This document shows positions 44,744 through 54,753 of a DNA stretch of 64,000 nt, one piece after another. A model generated the notes under the pieces. It made no database searches and had not been told where the DNA came from. It saw nothing but the letters and a program-made list of their open reading frames with translations. The translations under genes were made by a program, and so were the position numbers. The DNA is from Luteimonas sp. YGD11-2 (GTDB lineage: Bacteria; Pseudomonadota; Gammaproteobacteria; Xanthomonadales; Xanthomonadaceae). Each line of letters begins with the position of its first letter. Within the stretch, counting starts at the first letter, position 1. The stretch spans positions 3,152,430 to 3,216,429 of the forward strand of contig NZ_CP035376.1 in NCBI RefSeq assembly GCF_004118975.1. Direction: 5' to 3'.

Positions 44744-47251
44744 TCACGTCCCGCGCGGCTTTGCCCGATGGGTTGCGGTGGCATTCCAGGGATCATCCGG
44801 CCACGGATGTCGGGGATAGCGGCCCTTCATCTCCTTGCGCACCTCGGGGTAGGTGCGGTCCCAGAAGCTGCGCAGGTCGGCGGTGACCTGCAGCGGCTTG
44901 CCGCCCGGCGAGAGCAGGTGCAGCAGCAGCGGCACGCGGCCGTCGGCGATGCGCGGGGTGTCGGACAGTCCGAACAGCTCCTGCAGCTTGACCGCGAGCA
45001 CCGGCGGCTGCGGCATGCCCTCGTGATCCAGCGCGTACGCGACCGCGCGCTGCATGCCGGATGGCACCTCGATGCGCGACGGCGCCAGCCGATCGAGCTG
45101 CTGGCGCTGGTTCCAGTCCAGCCGTGCGCGCAGCGCCTCGCCCAGTTCCGCCTCCGACAGCGCGTCCAGCCGGGTCTTGCCGGCGAATGCGGGCCTGAGC
45201 CAGTCATCGAGCCCGGCCAGCAACGCCGTATCGGTCACGTCCGGCAGCCCCAGCGACGGCACCCAGGCACGCAGCGAGGCCACGCGCGCCTGCCACTGCC
45301 GCAGGCCGGGCGTCCACGGCAGCACTTCGAGGCCGAGCGTGCGCACCGCGTCCGCCAGTGCCTGCGCGGCCTGCGCCGGATCCACGCGGCCGGCGGGGCG
45401 ACTGTCGAGCACGATGCGGTCGAAGCGCGATTCGCGCCGCGCCACCAGCGCGCGCCGGTCCGCGTCCCACACCGCGCCCTCGTGTTCGACGAAGCGCGCG
45501 GCGAAGTCGCGCCGCAGGCGTGCTTCGTCGACCGGGGCGGCGCGCAACAGCCAGGCATCGCCGCGTGGCTCATGGCGCAGTTCGTTGATCACCAGCCACG
45601 GCTCGCCGCGCAGGACGCTGTCATCGAACAGCATCGCGGTGCGCCCGTTGGCCAGCTGGTAACGGCGCGCGTCCGTGGGGTGCTGCGCGGCGATGCGATC
45701 CGGAAACGCGTGCGCGAGCAGGTCGCCGAGTTCATGCGCCTCGATGCGATCGGGCGGGGCGACGTCGCAACGCAGGCGTCGGCGCCATTGCCGGGTGGCG
45801 GCATCGATCGCGGCCAGCGCCGAGCGGCTGGCATCGGCCGGCATCCGTCCGCTGCGGAATGCGGCCAGTGCACGCCAGCGCTCGGCCAGCGCATCGCTGC
45901 GGCTGCGCAGCGGATCGCGCGCTTCCAGCAACGCCGCGAGATCCGCCGCCAGCGCCTGTTCGCGCGGCGTGCGCGCGGCCACCAGCATCGCCGCCAGCCG
46001 CGGATGCGTGCCCAGCGCGAGCATGCGCCGGCCGGTGTCGGTCACCCCGCCGGTGGCGCTCAGCGCACCCAGCCGCTGCAGCAGTTCGCGCGCGGCCGCC
46101 AGTGCGCCGGGCGGTGGCGGGTCCGGGAAGCGCAGCTGGTCGCTGCCCCAGGCCGCGAGTTCCAGCGCAAGCCCCGCCAGCTCGACCATGGCGATCTCCG
46201 GCCGCCGCTGCGGTTCCAGCCGCTGCGATTCCGGCCACAGCCGGTACGCCCAGCCGGATGCCACGCGACCGGCACGCCCGGCGCGCTGGTCGGCCGACGC
46301 CTGCGCGATCGCGACCACGTCCAGCCGCGAGAACCCGCTGTTGGGATCGAAGCGTGGCTCGCGTGCGAGCCCGCTGTCGATCACCACCCGCACGCCGGGA
46401 AGGGTGACCGACGATTCCGCGACATTGGTCGCCAGCACCACGCGGCGGGCGCCATCGGATGCCGGCTGCAGCACGCGTGCCTGCTGTTCCACCGGCAGTT
46501 CGCCATGCAGGGCCAGCACCTCGGTCCCCGCCGGCAGTGCCGCGGTTGCCAAGCCCGCGCCGACCCGTGCGATCTCGCGCTGCCCCGGCAGGAACACCAG
46601 CACGTCGCCGGGGTGCCTTGCCAGCGCGTGCTCGACCGCACGTCGCGCCTGCACCTCCAGCGACTCCTCGCGTCGCGCCGGCAGGTGGGCGACCTCGACC
46701 GCATGGCTGCGGCCCTCGCCCGACAGCCGCGGTGCATCGAGGAAGCGCGCCAGGCGCTCGCCGTCGAGCGTCGCCGACATCACCACGATGCGCAGGTCCT
46801 CGCGCAGCTGCGACTGCACGTCGAGCGACAGCGCAAGCCCGAGGTCGGCGGACAGGTGCCGCTCGTGGAATTCGTCGAACAGCAGCGCACCGACGCCGTC
46901 GAGCAGCGGGTCGTCCTGCAGCATGCGGGTGAGGATGCCCTCGGTGACCACTTCGATGCGGGTGCGCGCGGACACCCGGTTGTCGAAGCGGATGCGGTAG
47001 CCGACGGTGGCACCGACGTCTTCGCCCAGCTGCCGGGCCATGAACTGCGCGGCGCTGCGCGCGGCCACCCGGCGTGGCTCCAGCATCACGATGCGCCTGC
47101 CGGAAAGCCACGGCGCGTCGAGCAGCGCCAGCGGTACGCGGGTGGTCTTGCCGGCGCCGGGCGGGGCTTCCAGCACCAGGCGCGTGTGGGCGTGCAGCGT
47201 GGCACCGATGTCCGGCAGCAGGCTGTCGATGGGAAATGTCGGGTCCGTCAC
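44744..47251 (-). CDS. hrpB: ATP-dependent helicase HrpB
   Basis: HrpB is a DEAH-family RNA-helicase-like ATPase of uncertain biological role. The 835-residue length and motifs agree: Walker A LEAPPGAGKTTRVPLALLD near residue 30, EPRRVAARSAA, DEFHERHLSADLGLA (DEFH box), VVMSATLDGERLA, LVFLPGQREIARV, TNVAESSVTLPGVRVVIDSG and QRAGRAGRV. The GTG at 47251 starts VTDPTFPIDSLL; no better ATG is in frame nearby. The gene is divergent from tatD, with 84 bases between the two starts. Confidence 0.95.
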   Translation of the reverse strand: MTDPTFPIDSLLPDIGATLHAHTRLVLEAPPGAGKTTRVPLALLDAPWLSGRRIVMLEPRRVAARSAAQFMARQLGEDVGATVGYRIRFDNRVSARTRIEVVTEGILTRMLQDDPLLDGVGALLFDEFHERHLSADLGLALSLDVQSQLREDLRIVVMSATLDGERLARFLDAPRLSGEGRSHAVEVAHLPARREESLEVQARRAVEHALARHPGDVLVFLPGQREIARVGAGLATAALPAGTEVLALHGELPVEQQARVLQPASDGARRVVLATNVAESSVTLPGVRVVIDSGLAREPRFDPNSGFSRLDVVAIAQASADQRAGRAGRVASGWAYRLWPESQRLEPQRRPEIAMVELAGLALELAAWGSDQLRFPDPPPPGALAAARELLQRLGALSATGGVTDTGRRMLALGTHPRLAAMLVAARTPREQALAADLAALLEARDPLRSRSDALAERWRALAAFRSGRMPADASRSALAAIDAATRQWRRRLRCDVAPPDRIEAHELGDLLAHAFPDRIAAQHPTDARRYQLANGRTAMLFDDSVLRGEPWLVINELRHEPRGDAWLLRAAPVDEARLRRDFAARFVEHEGAVWDADRRALVARRESRFDRIVLDSRPAGRVDPAQAAQALADAVRTLGLEVLPWTPGLRQWQARVASLRAWVPSLGLPDVTDTALLAGLDDWLRPAFAGKTRLDALSEAELGEALRARLDWNQRQQLDRLAPSRIEVPSGMQRAVAYALDHEGMPQPPVLAVKLQELFGLSDTPRIADGRVPLLLHLLSPGGKPLQVTADLRSFWDRTYPEVRKEMKGRYPRHPWPDDPWNATATHRAKPRGT

Positions 47252-47335
47252 CCGCAAAGGATAGGGCCTCGCCACACGAGCGATCGCGGGGTGCGGTGGC
47301 GCGGGTCGCCATGGCGCGCACCTACAATAGGCACC

Positions 47336-48148
47336 ATGCAACTCATCGATATCGGCCTCAACCTCAGCCACGACAGTTTCGACCGCGACCGCGACGAGGT
47401 CTGGCAACGCGCACGCGACGCGGGCGTGGTGCAGGCGGTCCTCACCGGCGCCAGCCGCGAACACTCGCCCAAGGCGCTCGCACTGGCGCGCACGCGGCCG
47501 GGCGAATGGTTCGCCACCGCCGGCGTGCATCCGCACCATGCGGTCGAATACACCGGGGAATGCGATGCCGAGATGCGCGCGCTGCATGCGCACCCGGAGG
47601 TGGTGGCGGTCGGCGAATGCGGGCTCGACTACTTCCGCGACTTCTCGCCGCGCCCGGCGCAACGCCGCGCCTTCGAGCGCCAGCTGCAGATCGCGGTGGA
47701 CCTTGCCGTCGACGGCGTGGGCAAGCCGCTGTTCCTGCACCAGCGCGATGCCCATGCCGATTTCATGGCGATCATGAAGCAGTTCGACGGCCGGCTCGGC
47801 CCGGCGGTGGTGCACTGCTTCACCGGCACCCGCGAGGAACTGTTCGACTACCTCGACCAGGACTGGCACATCGGCATCACCGGCTGGCTGTGCGACGAAC
47901 GCCGCGGCCAGCACCTGCGCGACATCGTGAAGAACATCCCCGCCAACCGGCTGATGGTGGAAACCGACGCGCCCTACCTGCTGCCGCGCACCCTGAAGCC
48001 GATGCCGAAGGACCGCCGCAACGAGCCGGGGTTTCTGCCGCATATCGTCGAGGAACTCGCGCGCGACCGCGGCGAGGACGTCGCGGTGACCGCGGCGAAT
48101 GCCACAGCCACGGCAAGGGCGTTCTTCGGCCTGCCCGGTATCGGCTGA
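47336..48148 (+). CDS. tatD: TatD family metal-dependent hydrolase
   Basis: TatD enzymes are amidohydrolase-fold DNases acting in DNA repair or RNA/DNA trimming. The 270-residue protein begins MQLIDIGLNLSHDSFD; further motifs are TAGVHPHHAVEY, VAVGECGLDYFRDF (metal Glu), KPLFLHQRDAHADF, VVHCFTGTREEL and VETDAPYLLPR (metal Asp). A TACAAT hexamer at 47323-47328 ends seven bases before the ATG and there is no Shine-Dalgarno, suggesting a leaderless message. Confidence 0.94.
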   Translation: MQLIDIGLNLSHDSFDRDRDEVWQRARDAGVVQAVLTGASREHSPKALALARTRPGEWFATAGVHPHHAVEYTGECDAEMRALHAHPEVVAVGECGLDYFRDFSPRPAQRRAFERQLQIAVDLAVDGVGKPLFLHQRDAHADFMAIMKQFDGRLGPAVVHCFTGTREELFDYLDQDWHIGITGWLCDERRGQHLRDIVKNIPANRLMVETDAPYLLPRTLKPMPKDRRNEPGFLPHIVEELARDRGEDVAVTAANATATARAFFGLPGIG

Positions 48149-48215
48149 CGCGGGCGGCGTTCGCGCCCGCACTGCCATACGGCCCGCCGGCGGCAGTGCG
48201 CCGACGGGCGTGCGC

Positions 48216-49766
48216 TCAAAGCCTCACGAGCTCCACCCGCCGGTTTCTGGCGCGCCCTTCGTCGCTGTCGTTGTCGGCCACCGGCGTCGACTGCCCATGG
48301 CCCCGGGCCTGGAGTCGCGAGGCGTCGATGCCCTCGCCTGTCAGTGCCGCGACCACGGCCTGCGCGCGCGCTTCGGACAGGCGCTGGTTGTGCGTGGCCT
48401 CGCCGGTGGCATCGGTGTGGCCATCGATCGACAGGCGCAGCGAAGGATCGTCCTGCAACAGCGCCAGCACCTGCGCGATCTGCGGCTGCGAATCCGGGAG
48501 GATGTCCGCCCTGTCGACGGCGAAATTGACCTCGATCGCCACGCGCCCATCGGCGTCGAGCTGCTGCTTCAGCTGCGACGCCGGCAGCAGGGCCGCGGTC
48601 TGCACGAAGCCTTCCCGCTCGGCGACCACCCAGCCGGCGTTGAGGTATTCCAGTCGCGCATGCACCCACACTTCGCGCCCGTCGGGCCGGTCCACCCGGT
48701 AGACCAGCGAATCGTAGTCGTCCCAGCTGAAGCCGGTGCCACGGCTGTAGTAGCCCTTCAGATCACGGTCGTAACGCTCCGATGCCTCTGCCGGGATACG
48801 GCCCTCGAACACCCGGGTGCCGCCGGCCTCGGCCATCATCGCCTCGATGTTCCGGCGCACCTCGTACATCGAATAGCTGCGCTCCTCCCCGCGCACGGCG
48901 GTGGTGAAGGTCCTGCCTTCCACTTCCTCGAAGTCACCGCCGGTCCAGAACGGGTACATGTCGAAGTCGCGCTGCTTGCCGCTGCCGTTGTCATCGTAGG
49001 CCGCGGGCAAGGTCAGATACGGGAACCCGTCAGTCCAGCGGGCGGTAGCCGTGAACGGGCGCTCCTCCACCACCACCAGCGCTGCACCATGCGAATGCGT
49101 GGACAGCTGCAGCCAGATGCTGCGGTCGGCCTGGCGGATGACGTGCACCGTCGTCGGCGTGCCGGCATCGAGGTTCACGCCCTCGTGAAAGCTGCCGGCG
49201 ATCTCGTCTTCCAGTTGCGGGCCGTAATACAGGTCGCGCATGAACGGACCCTCGAACACCTTCCTCGCGCCTGCCTGCTCGAACACGGCCTCGAGGTTGC
49301 GGCGCAACTCGCGCGGCGAGAACTCCTTGTCGCCTCGCGCCTCGCGGGCGACGCCGATCAGGCTGTTCCAGCTTGCGCCTTCCACCCAGTGCAGGCCGTC
49401 GCCAAGCCGGAACGGAAAGCGTGCGAAGGCCCGCTGTCGGGGGCGATTGACCGGGCCGTAGCCGTCGGGCATCGAGAAGAACGGCAGCTCGCCAAGCGCA
49501 GCGGAGGACACGGGCACGCTGTCGATGTCGAACGGCACCAGCGTAATCGGGTTGCCTTCCTTGTCGACGAGCGCGGATGCCGGCGCATCGGGCGCAGCCG
49601 CCGCGGTCATGGTGGTGTCCGGCGACGGCGGAGGCGTGGTATCGCCCGCAGCCACAACGTCCTGCGTGCTGGCGGTATCGACCGTGTTGCCGGCATCGGA
49701 TGCGCCGCCGCAGGCTGCGAGCAGCAGCGCAGCCGCGCAGGCGGCCGCGAGAGTTGCCTTGTGCAT
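48216..49766 (-). CDS. OmpA-domain lipoprotein with N-terminal repeats
   Basis: The 516-residue protein has a lipobox LAAC (Cys19), an Asp/Thr/Pro-rich linker, and a long middle region with two related units. Each has a F.F...DG/F-type segment followed by RRN(L/I)E..F/M..AG: ELRRNLEAVFEQAGARKVFE and EVRRNIEAMMAEAGGTRVFE. The C-terminal OmpA domain (about residues 400-516) carries VNFAVDRADILPDSQPQIA, SIDGHTDATGEATHNQRLS and NRRVELVRL and should bind peptidoglycan. Strong GGGAGGAAGGGG precedes the ATG. It resembles outer-membrane-peptidoglycan tethers; the duplicated middle domain is unnamed to me. Confidence 0.85.
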   Translation of the reverse strand: MHKATLAAACAAALLLAACGGASDAGNTVDTASTQDVVAAGDTTPPPSPDTTMTAAAAPDAPASALVDKEGNPITLVPFDIDSVPVSSAALGELPFFSMPDGYGPVNRPRQRAFARFPFRLGDGLHWVEGASWNSLIGVAREARGDKEFSPRELRRNLEAVFEQAGARKVFEGPFMRDLYYGPQLEDEIAGSFHEGVNLDAGTPTTVHVIRQADRSIWLQLSTHSHGAALVVVEERPFTATARWTDGFPYLTLPAAYDDNGSGKQRDFDMYPFWTGGDFEEVEGRTFTTAVRGEERSYSMYEVRRNIEAMMAEAGGTRVFEGRIPAEASERYDRDLKGYYSRGTGFSWDDYDSLVYRVDRPDGREVWVHARLEYLNAGWVVAEREGFVQTAALLPASQLKQQLDADGRVAIEVNFAVDRADILPDSQPQIAQVLALLQDDPSLRLSIDGHTDATGEATHNQRLSEARAQAVVAALTGEGIDASRLQARGHGQSTPVADNDSDEGRARNRRVELVRL

Positions 49767-49907
49767 TCCCCTTCCTCCCTGAGATGGAAGGCGGAAGGCT
49801 ACACGATCAAAGGCCCGGGATTCCCGGCCGGCTCGCGCACGGCTGCACACGACCGATCATGCCCACGCGCGCCCGCATGTACGACGCACACGACGCGTGA
49901 GCGCGTC

Positions 49908-50710
49908 TCAGCTGCGCAGCCCGACCCCACGTTTCAGCAGCCACAGCCCGAGGGCGCCCAGCACCACCACGAAGCCCAGCATCAGCACGTAGGCGATCCA
50001 CAGCGGCACGTCCGACTGACCGAGCAGGCCGTAGCGGAAGGCGTTGACCATGTAGAAGATCGGGTTGGCGTGGGTGGCCGCTTCCGCCCAGCCAGGCAGC
50101 AGCTTGACCGAATAGAACACGCCCCCGAGGTAGGTCAGCGGGGTCAGGATGAAGATGGGCACGATGGCGACGTCGTCGAACTTCTTCGCGAACACCGCGT
50201 TGACGAAACCGGCGAGCGAGAAGATCGTCGCGCCCAGCAGCACCGTCGACAGCGTCACCCACGGATGCGGGATGCGCACGGTGGTGAACAGCATCGCGAT
50301 GCCGAGCACGATCACGCCCACCATCAGCCCGCGCAGCACCGCGCCGGCCACATAGCCACCGAGGATCACCCACGGCGGCATCGGGCTGACCAGCAGTTCC
50401 TCGACATGACGCCCGAACTTGGCGCCGAAGAAGCTCGACGAGATGTTGCCGTAGCTGTTCTGGATCACGCTCATCATCACCAGGCCGGGGACGATGAAGT
50501 CCATGTAGCCGATGCCGTCCATGGTCCCGATGCGGCTGCCGATGAGGCCACCGAAGATCAGGAAGTACAGCGTCATGGTGATCGCCGGCGGCACCAGCGT
50601 CTGGCTCCAGATGCGCAGGATGCGCATCACCTCGCGGCGGGCGACGGTGCCCAGCGCGACCAGGTTGCTGCGCAGCACGGTGGGTTCGGCGGCGTGTGTC
50701 GTGGTGGTGC

Positions 50711-50714
<4 letters not shown>
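49908..50714 (-). CDS. ABC-2 type exporter permease (YadH-like)
   Basis: The 268-residue protein has six predicted helices of the ABC-2 permease family, including MTLYFLIFGGLIGSRIG, MDFIVPGLVMMSVIQNSYGN and GGYVAGAVLRGLMVGVIVL. Further along lie LTPLTYLGGVFYSVKLLP and PIFYMVNAFRYGLLG. It pairs with the ATPase gene upstream, whose stop overlaps its start (ATGA). YadGH-type exporters have poorly known substrates; lipid-linked or small hydrophobic molecules are typical guesses. Confidence 0.9.
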
Positions 50715-51691
<977 letters not shown>

Positions 51692-51849
51692 ATGAACGTC
51701 CAGGCCGCGAGGCAGGCGGCGAATCCCGCTAGTATATGCGGCTGCCCGGTGCCCGCCGGCGCGACGCTGCGTTGCGGGACCAGGCGATGCGACGGGCGCG
51801 GCCCGCCCGCATCTACCGGGCTGTTCCCGCGGCCGCGCCGCGCCTGCAG

Positions 51850-52623
51850 ATGCACGTCTTGGCCATCCAGCATTTCCCCCTCACGCTTCGTGGACGCCGG
51901 ATGCTGGCGCCCAGCATCGCCCACCTCACCTTCGAGCGCAGCGATGGACAGCCGGTGCTGTTCGCACCAGGCCAGTTCATCCAGATCCATTTCAGCTACG
52001 CCGACGGCACCGCCACCAAGCGCAGCTATTCGCTGGCGACCATCCCCGATGCCGGCGCCACCCCCGGCCCGCAGGTGGAGATCGCGGTGAGCTACGTGCC
52101 CGGCGGCGCAGCCACCGCGCTGTTCGAAGGCCTGGAGCCGGGCGATACCGTGGATGCCAGCGGGCCGTTCGGCCGCTTCTGCCTGATGCCCAACGACAGC
52201 AACCGCCGCTATCTGCTGATCGCCACCGGCACCGGCGTCACCCCGTACCGCTCGATGCTGCCGCTGCTCGAACAGCAGATGGCGCTGCGTGGCATCGAGG
52301 TGGTGCTGCTGTTCGGCGCGCGCAACCCCGATGAGCTGTTGTACGGCGACGAGTTCCGCGCCTTCGCCGACGCACATCCCGGGTTCCGGTTCGTGCCCTG
52401 CTTCTCGCGCGAACTGCCGCCGTCGGGCTCGCCGCACGACCATGCCGACGTGCGCCATGGTTACGTGCAGCAGTTCATCGACGAATTCGCGCCGGACCCG
52501 ATCGGCGACATCGCCTACCTGTGCGGCAACCCGAACATGGTCGATGCCTGCTTCGAGGCTCTGAAGACGCGCGGGCTCGGTGTGTCGCAGATACGCCGCG
52601 AGAAGTACGTCAGCTCGAAATAG
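51850..52623 (+). CDS. fpr: ferredoxin--NADP reductase
   Basis: The 257-residue FAD enzyme moves electrons between NADPH and ferredoxin or flavodoxin. Motifs are FAPGQFIQIHF, the FAD loop KRSYSLATIP, VSYVPGGAATALFEGLEPGD, the NADP loop LIATGTGVTPYRSML, AYLCGNPNMVDACFE and the family C-terminus REKYVSSK. The ATG at 51850 gives MHVLAIQHFPL; the frame is open 114 bases further upstream but without family-like sequence. TAGTATAT near 51730 may serve as -10. It could reduce the flavodoxin-like protein encoded at 21.3 kb. Confidence 0.92.
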   Translation: MHVLAIQHFPLTLRGRRMLAPSIAHLTFERSDGQPVLFAPGQFIQIHFSYADGTATKRSYSLATIPDAGATPGPQVEIAVSYVPGGAATALFEGLEPGDTVDASGPFGRFCLMPNDSNRRYLLIATGTGVTPYRSMLPLLEQQMALRGIEVVLLFGARNPDELLYGDEFRAFADAHPGFRFVPCFSRELPPSGSPHDHADVRHGYVQQFIDEFAPDPIGDIAYLCGNPNMVDACFEALKTRGLGVSQIRREKYVSSK

Positions 52624-52847
52624 CGGTTCCGCGGCGGATGCCCGGCCGCGCGCACCCTTGCGAGCCCCGGCAATGCACCCGGCAGTGGCGGCAGGCGCGA
52701 CGTCGCCCACCGTGGATCAGCACCGGGCTCCGGAGCGCCACGCTGCCGGGGCGCATGACCGTTCGCGCCCGCTGGCATGACCAGATGCACGCGTGTGTCG
52801 TCCGCGCCCGGGCCTAGACTGGCCGCCTGTTGCGGCAGGAGGGGGCC

Positions 52848-54092
52848 ATGGAATCGCATCCGGCACAACGTGCGCTGTATCCCGCATTCATCGACCCGCC
52901 ACCGCGCCCGTGGTGGCGTCGCGCGCTCGCGCCGGCGGCGGGATTCGTTGCGGGCGTGGGCGGCGGCATGCTGATCGCCCATCTCGCGTTCGCACCGGCC
53001 GGGCCGCTGCACGGGCTCGGTAGCAGCGGCCTGATCGCCACCCTCGCCACCCTGGCAGTGGGCCTGTGGCTGCATGTGATCCTGCACGAGGCCGGGCATG
53101 CGCTGGCCGGGCTGGCGGTGGGGATGCGGATCGTCGCGCTCGGAATCGGCCGCTGGCGCTTCGAGCGCGGCGGCGATGGCTGGCGTGCCTGGCGCGGGCC
53201 CAGCCTGGCCGGAGTGGGTGGATTCGCCGCCCTGGTGCCCGGCCCCGGGCGCGGCGGTGGTGCACCTGCGCAGGCGGTCTACCTGCTGGGCGGGCCGCTG
53301 GCCAACCTCGTCGCTGGCGCTGGCGCCTGCGTGCTTGCCATCGCCCTTGCCTCCACGGCGCCGGCCTGGGTCGCGGGCGCGATACTCGGTCTCGGCATCA
53401 GTGGCGTGCTGATGGGTGCGATCAACCTGGTGCCATTCCGCACCCATGGCTGGCGCAGCGACGGCATGGGCCTGGCCGACCTGCTGCTGGGCCGCCCGGA
53501 TGCGCGGCTGCTGCAGCGTGCACAGGCAGCGATGGCGCTGTCGGCCGCCGGCACGCGTGCGCGTGACTGGCCTGCCGACGTGGTTCCCGCCGAATCCGGA
53601 CTGGCCGCGGCCAGCGTGGGTGCGGCAACGATGGTGCGGCAGCTCCGGCTGGCGCGGGCGGTCGACGCCGGCGACCACATGGCTGCGTCGGAAGCGGCTC
53701 ACGCGCTTGTGGCCGGTGCGGGCACGCTGCCTGCGACGTTCCGCGGCCAGGTGGCGTTGTCGATGGCGGCGTGGGCGGCGCGCTGCAGCGCCGACACCGC
53801 GCTGCTCGAGGCCTGGCGCGCGCACTGCAGCGGCGCGATCCTGGATGCCACGCCAGTGTTGCACTGGCTCGATGGCGAACTCGCACGTCGCCATGGCGAC
53901 CACGCGGCGGCGCGACGCGAGCTCGCAGCCGCACGCCGGACCCTCGGGCGCCTGCCCGATGCCGGCGGGGCGAAGGCGCTTTCCGATTCCCTGGACCGGC
54001 TGGAGCAGGCGCTGCAGGACGCGCCGCCGGGCGGGGCCACCGCCTGCCGGCCCGCGGGCACGGCGGCAGCCGCCACCACATCGGCGATGTAA
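52848..54092 (+). CDS. M50-family membrane metallopeptidase-like protein
   Basis: The 414-residue protein has several membrane helices in its first half and the zinc motif HEAGH (residues 80-84) within LHVILHEAGHALAGLAVG. The second active-site segment is AINLVPFRTHGWRSDG (N193, P196, D205, G206), a longer variant of the NxxPxxxxDG pattern. These point to intramembrane zinc proteases (S2P/M50). The C-terminal half is soluble and helical, with RAVDAGDHMAASEAAHALV and RRHGDHAAARRELAAARRTL, which could form a TPR-like substrate-gating domain. GGAGGGGG lies just before the ATG. Substrate unknown. Confidence 0.82.
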   Translation: MESHPAQRALYPAFIDPPPRPWWRRALAPAAGFVAGVGGGMLIAHLAFAPAGPLHGLGSSGLIATLATLAVGLWLHVILHEAGHALAGLAVGMRIVALGIGRWRFERGGDGWRAWRGPSLAGVGGFAALVPGPGRGGGAPAQAVYLLGGPLANLVAGAGACVLAIALASTAPAWVAGAILGLGISGVLMGAINLVPFRTHGWRSDGMGLADLLLGRPDARLLQRAQAAMALSAAGTRARDWPADVVPAESGLAAASVGAATMVRQLRLARAVDAGDHMAASEAAHALVAGAGTLPATFRGQVALSMAAWAARCSADTALLEAWRAHCSGAILDATPVLHWLDGELARRHGDHAAARRELAAARRTLGRLPDAGGAKALSDSLDRLEQALQDAPPGGATACRPAGTAAAATTSAM

Positions 54093-54097
54093 AGGAC

Positions 54098-54150
54098 GCT
54101 TGACACGAACCACATGCGGGGCACATGCTCGATGTCAAGCACACTTGACA
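54098..54150. promoter_or_regulatory. putative operator/promoter of the XRE operon
   Basis: TGTCAAG-CACA-CTTGACA (54133-54150) is a perfect 7-4-7 inverted repeat ending seven bases before the start of the first gene. Another copy of the half-site, GCTTGACA, lies at 54098-54105 and contains a consensus-like -35 (TTGACA at 54100-54105). The likely ligand is the HTH protein encoded two genes down, giving autoregulation. Confidence 0.6.
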
Positions 54151-54157
54151 CACGCCA

Positions 54158-54556
54158 ATGACGATGACGCCTGCCGCACGCCGCTACGGCCGCGAATTCC
54201 TCCCGGCCATGGCCGCCTATGCCGTGATGCTGCTGGCATCGACATGGCTGCTGCGCTCGATCGACTCCACCCCGCTGCGCGCATTGCTGGCACTGCTGCC
54301 GTTCGTGCCGGTGGTGTATGCCGCCGGCGCCCTGCTCCGCTTCCTGCAGGCGATCGACGAGTTCCAGCGCAAGCTGCAGCTGGAGGCGTTCGCGCTTGCG
54401 GCCCTGGCGTTGACGCTGGGCAGCTTCGCGCTCGGCCTGCTGACCGCCGGCGACGTCATCGTGCTTCCCGCCGACCTCGTGCTGCTGCTGGTGCTGCCCG
54501 CGTTCTGTGTGCTGCACGGCCTGTTTGCCTGCCTGGCGGCGCGGCGCTACCGGTGA
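54158..54556 (+). CDS. small four-helix membrane protein of the XRE operon
   Basis: The 132-residue product has about four hydrophobic helices: EFLPAMAAYAVMLLASTWLL, LRALLALLPFVPVVYAAGALL, LEAFALAALALTLGSFALGLL and LPADLVLLLVLPAFCVLHGLF. The middle EFQRKLQLEAFALA segment recalls small proteins that often precede YozG-type regulators. The stop overlaps the GTG start of the HTH gene. Function unknown; the pairing of such a membrane protein with a small XRE repressor recurs in many bacteria. Confidence 0.82.
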   Translation: MTMTPAARRYGREFLPAMAAYAVMLLASTWLLRSIDSTPLRALLALLPFVPVVYAAGALLRFLQAIDEFQRKLQLEAFALAALALTLGSFALGLLTAGDVIVLPADLVLLLVLPAFCVLHGLFACLAARRYR

Positions 54557-54753
54557 GAAGCCGCATCCGCGAACTGCGCGAGGCGCAGGACTGGTCACAG
54601 TCGGACCTCGCCGAACGTCTGCAGGTGTCGCGACAGACGGTCAATGCCATCGAGACCGGCAAGTACGACCCGAGCCTGCCGCTGGCATTCCGCATCGCGC
54701 GGCTGTTCGGCAAGCGCATCGAAACCATCTTCCAGTACGAGGACGACGCATGA
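54553..54753 (+). CDS. XRE-family HTH regulator (YozG-like)
   Basis: The 66-residue DNA-binding protein, from the GTG at 54553, is a single HTH_3 domain: RSRIRELREAQDWSQSDLAE with the recognition part LQVSRQTVNAIETGKYDPSL, then LAFRIARLFGKRIETIF. It overlaps both neighbours (GTGA and ATGA). It likely represses its own operon through the palindrome at 54133-54150; that is inference. Confidence 0.9.
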   Translation: MRSRIRELREAQDWSQSDLAERLQVSRQTVNAIETGKYDPSLPLAFRIARLFGKRIETIFQYEDDA

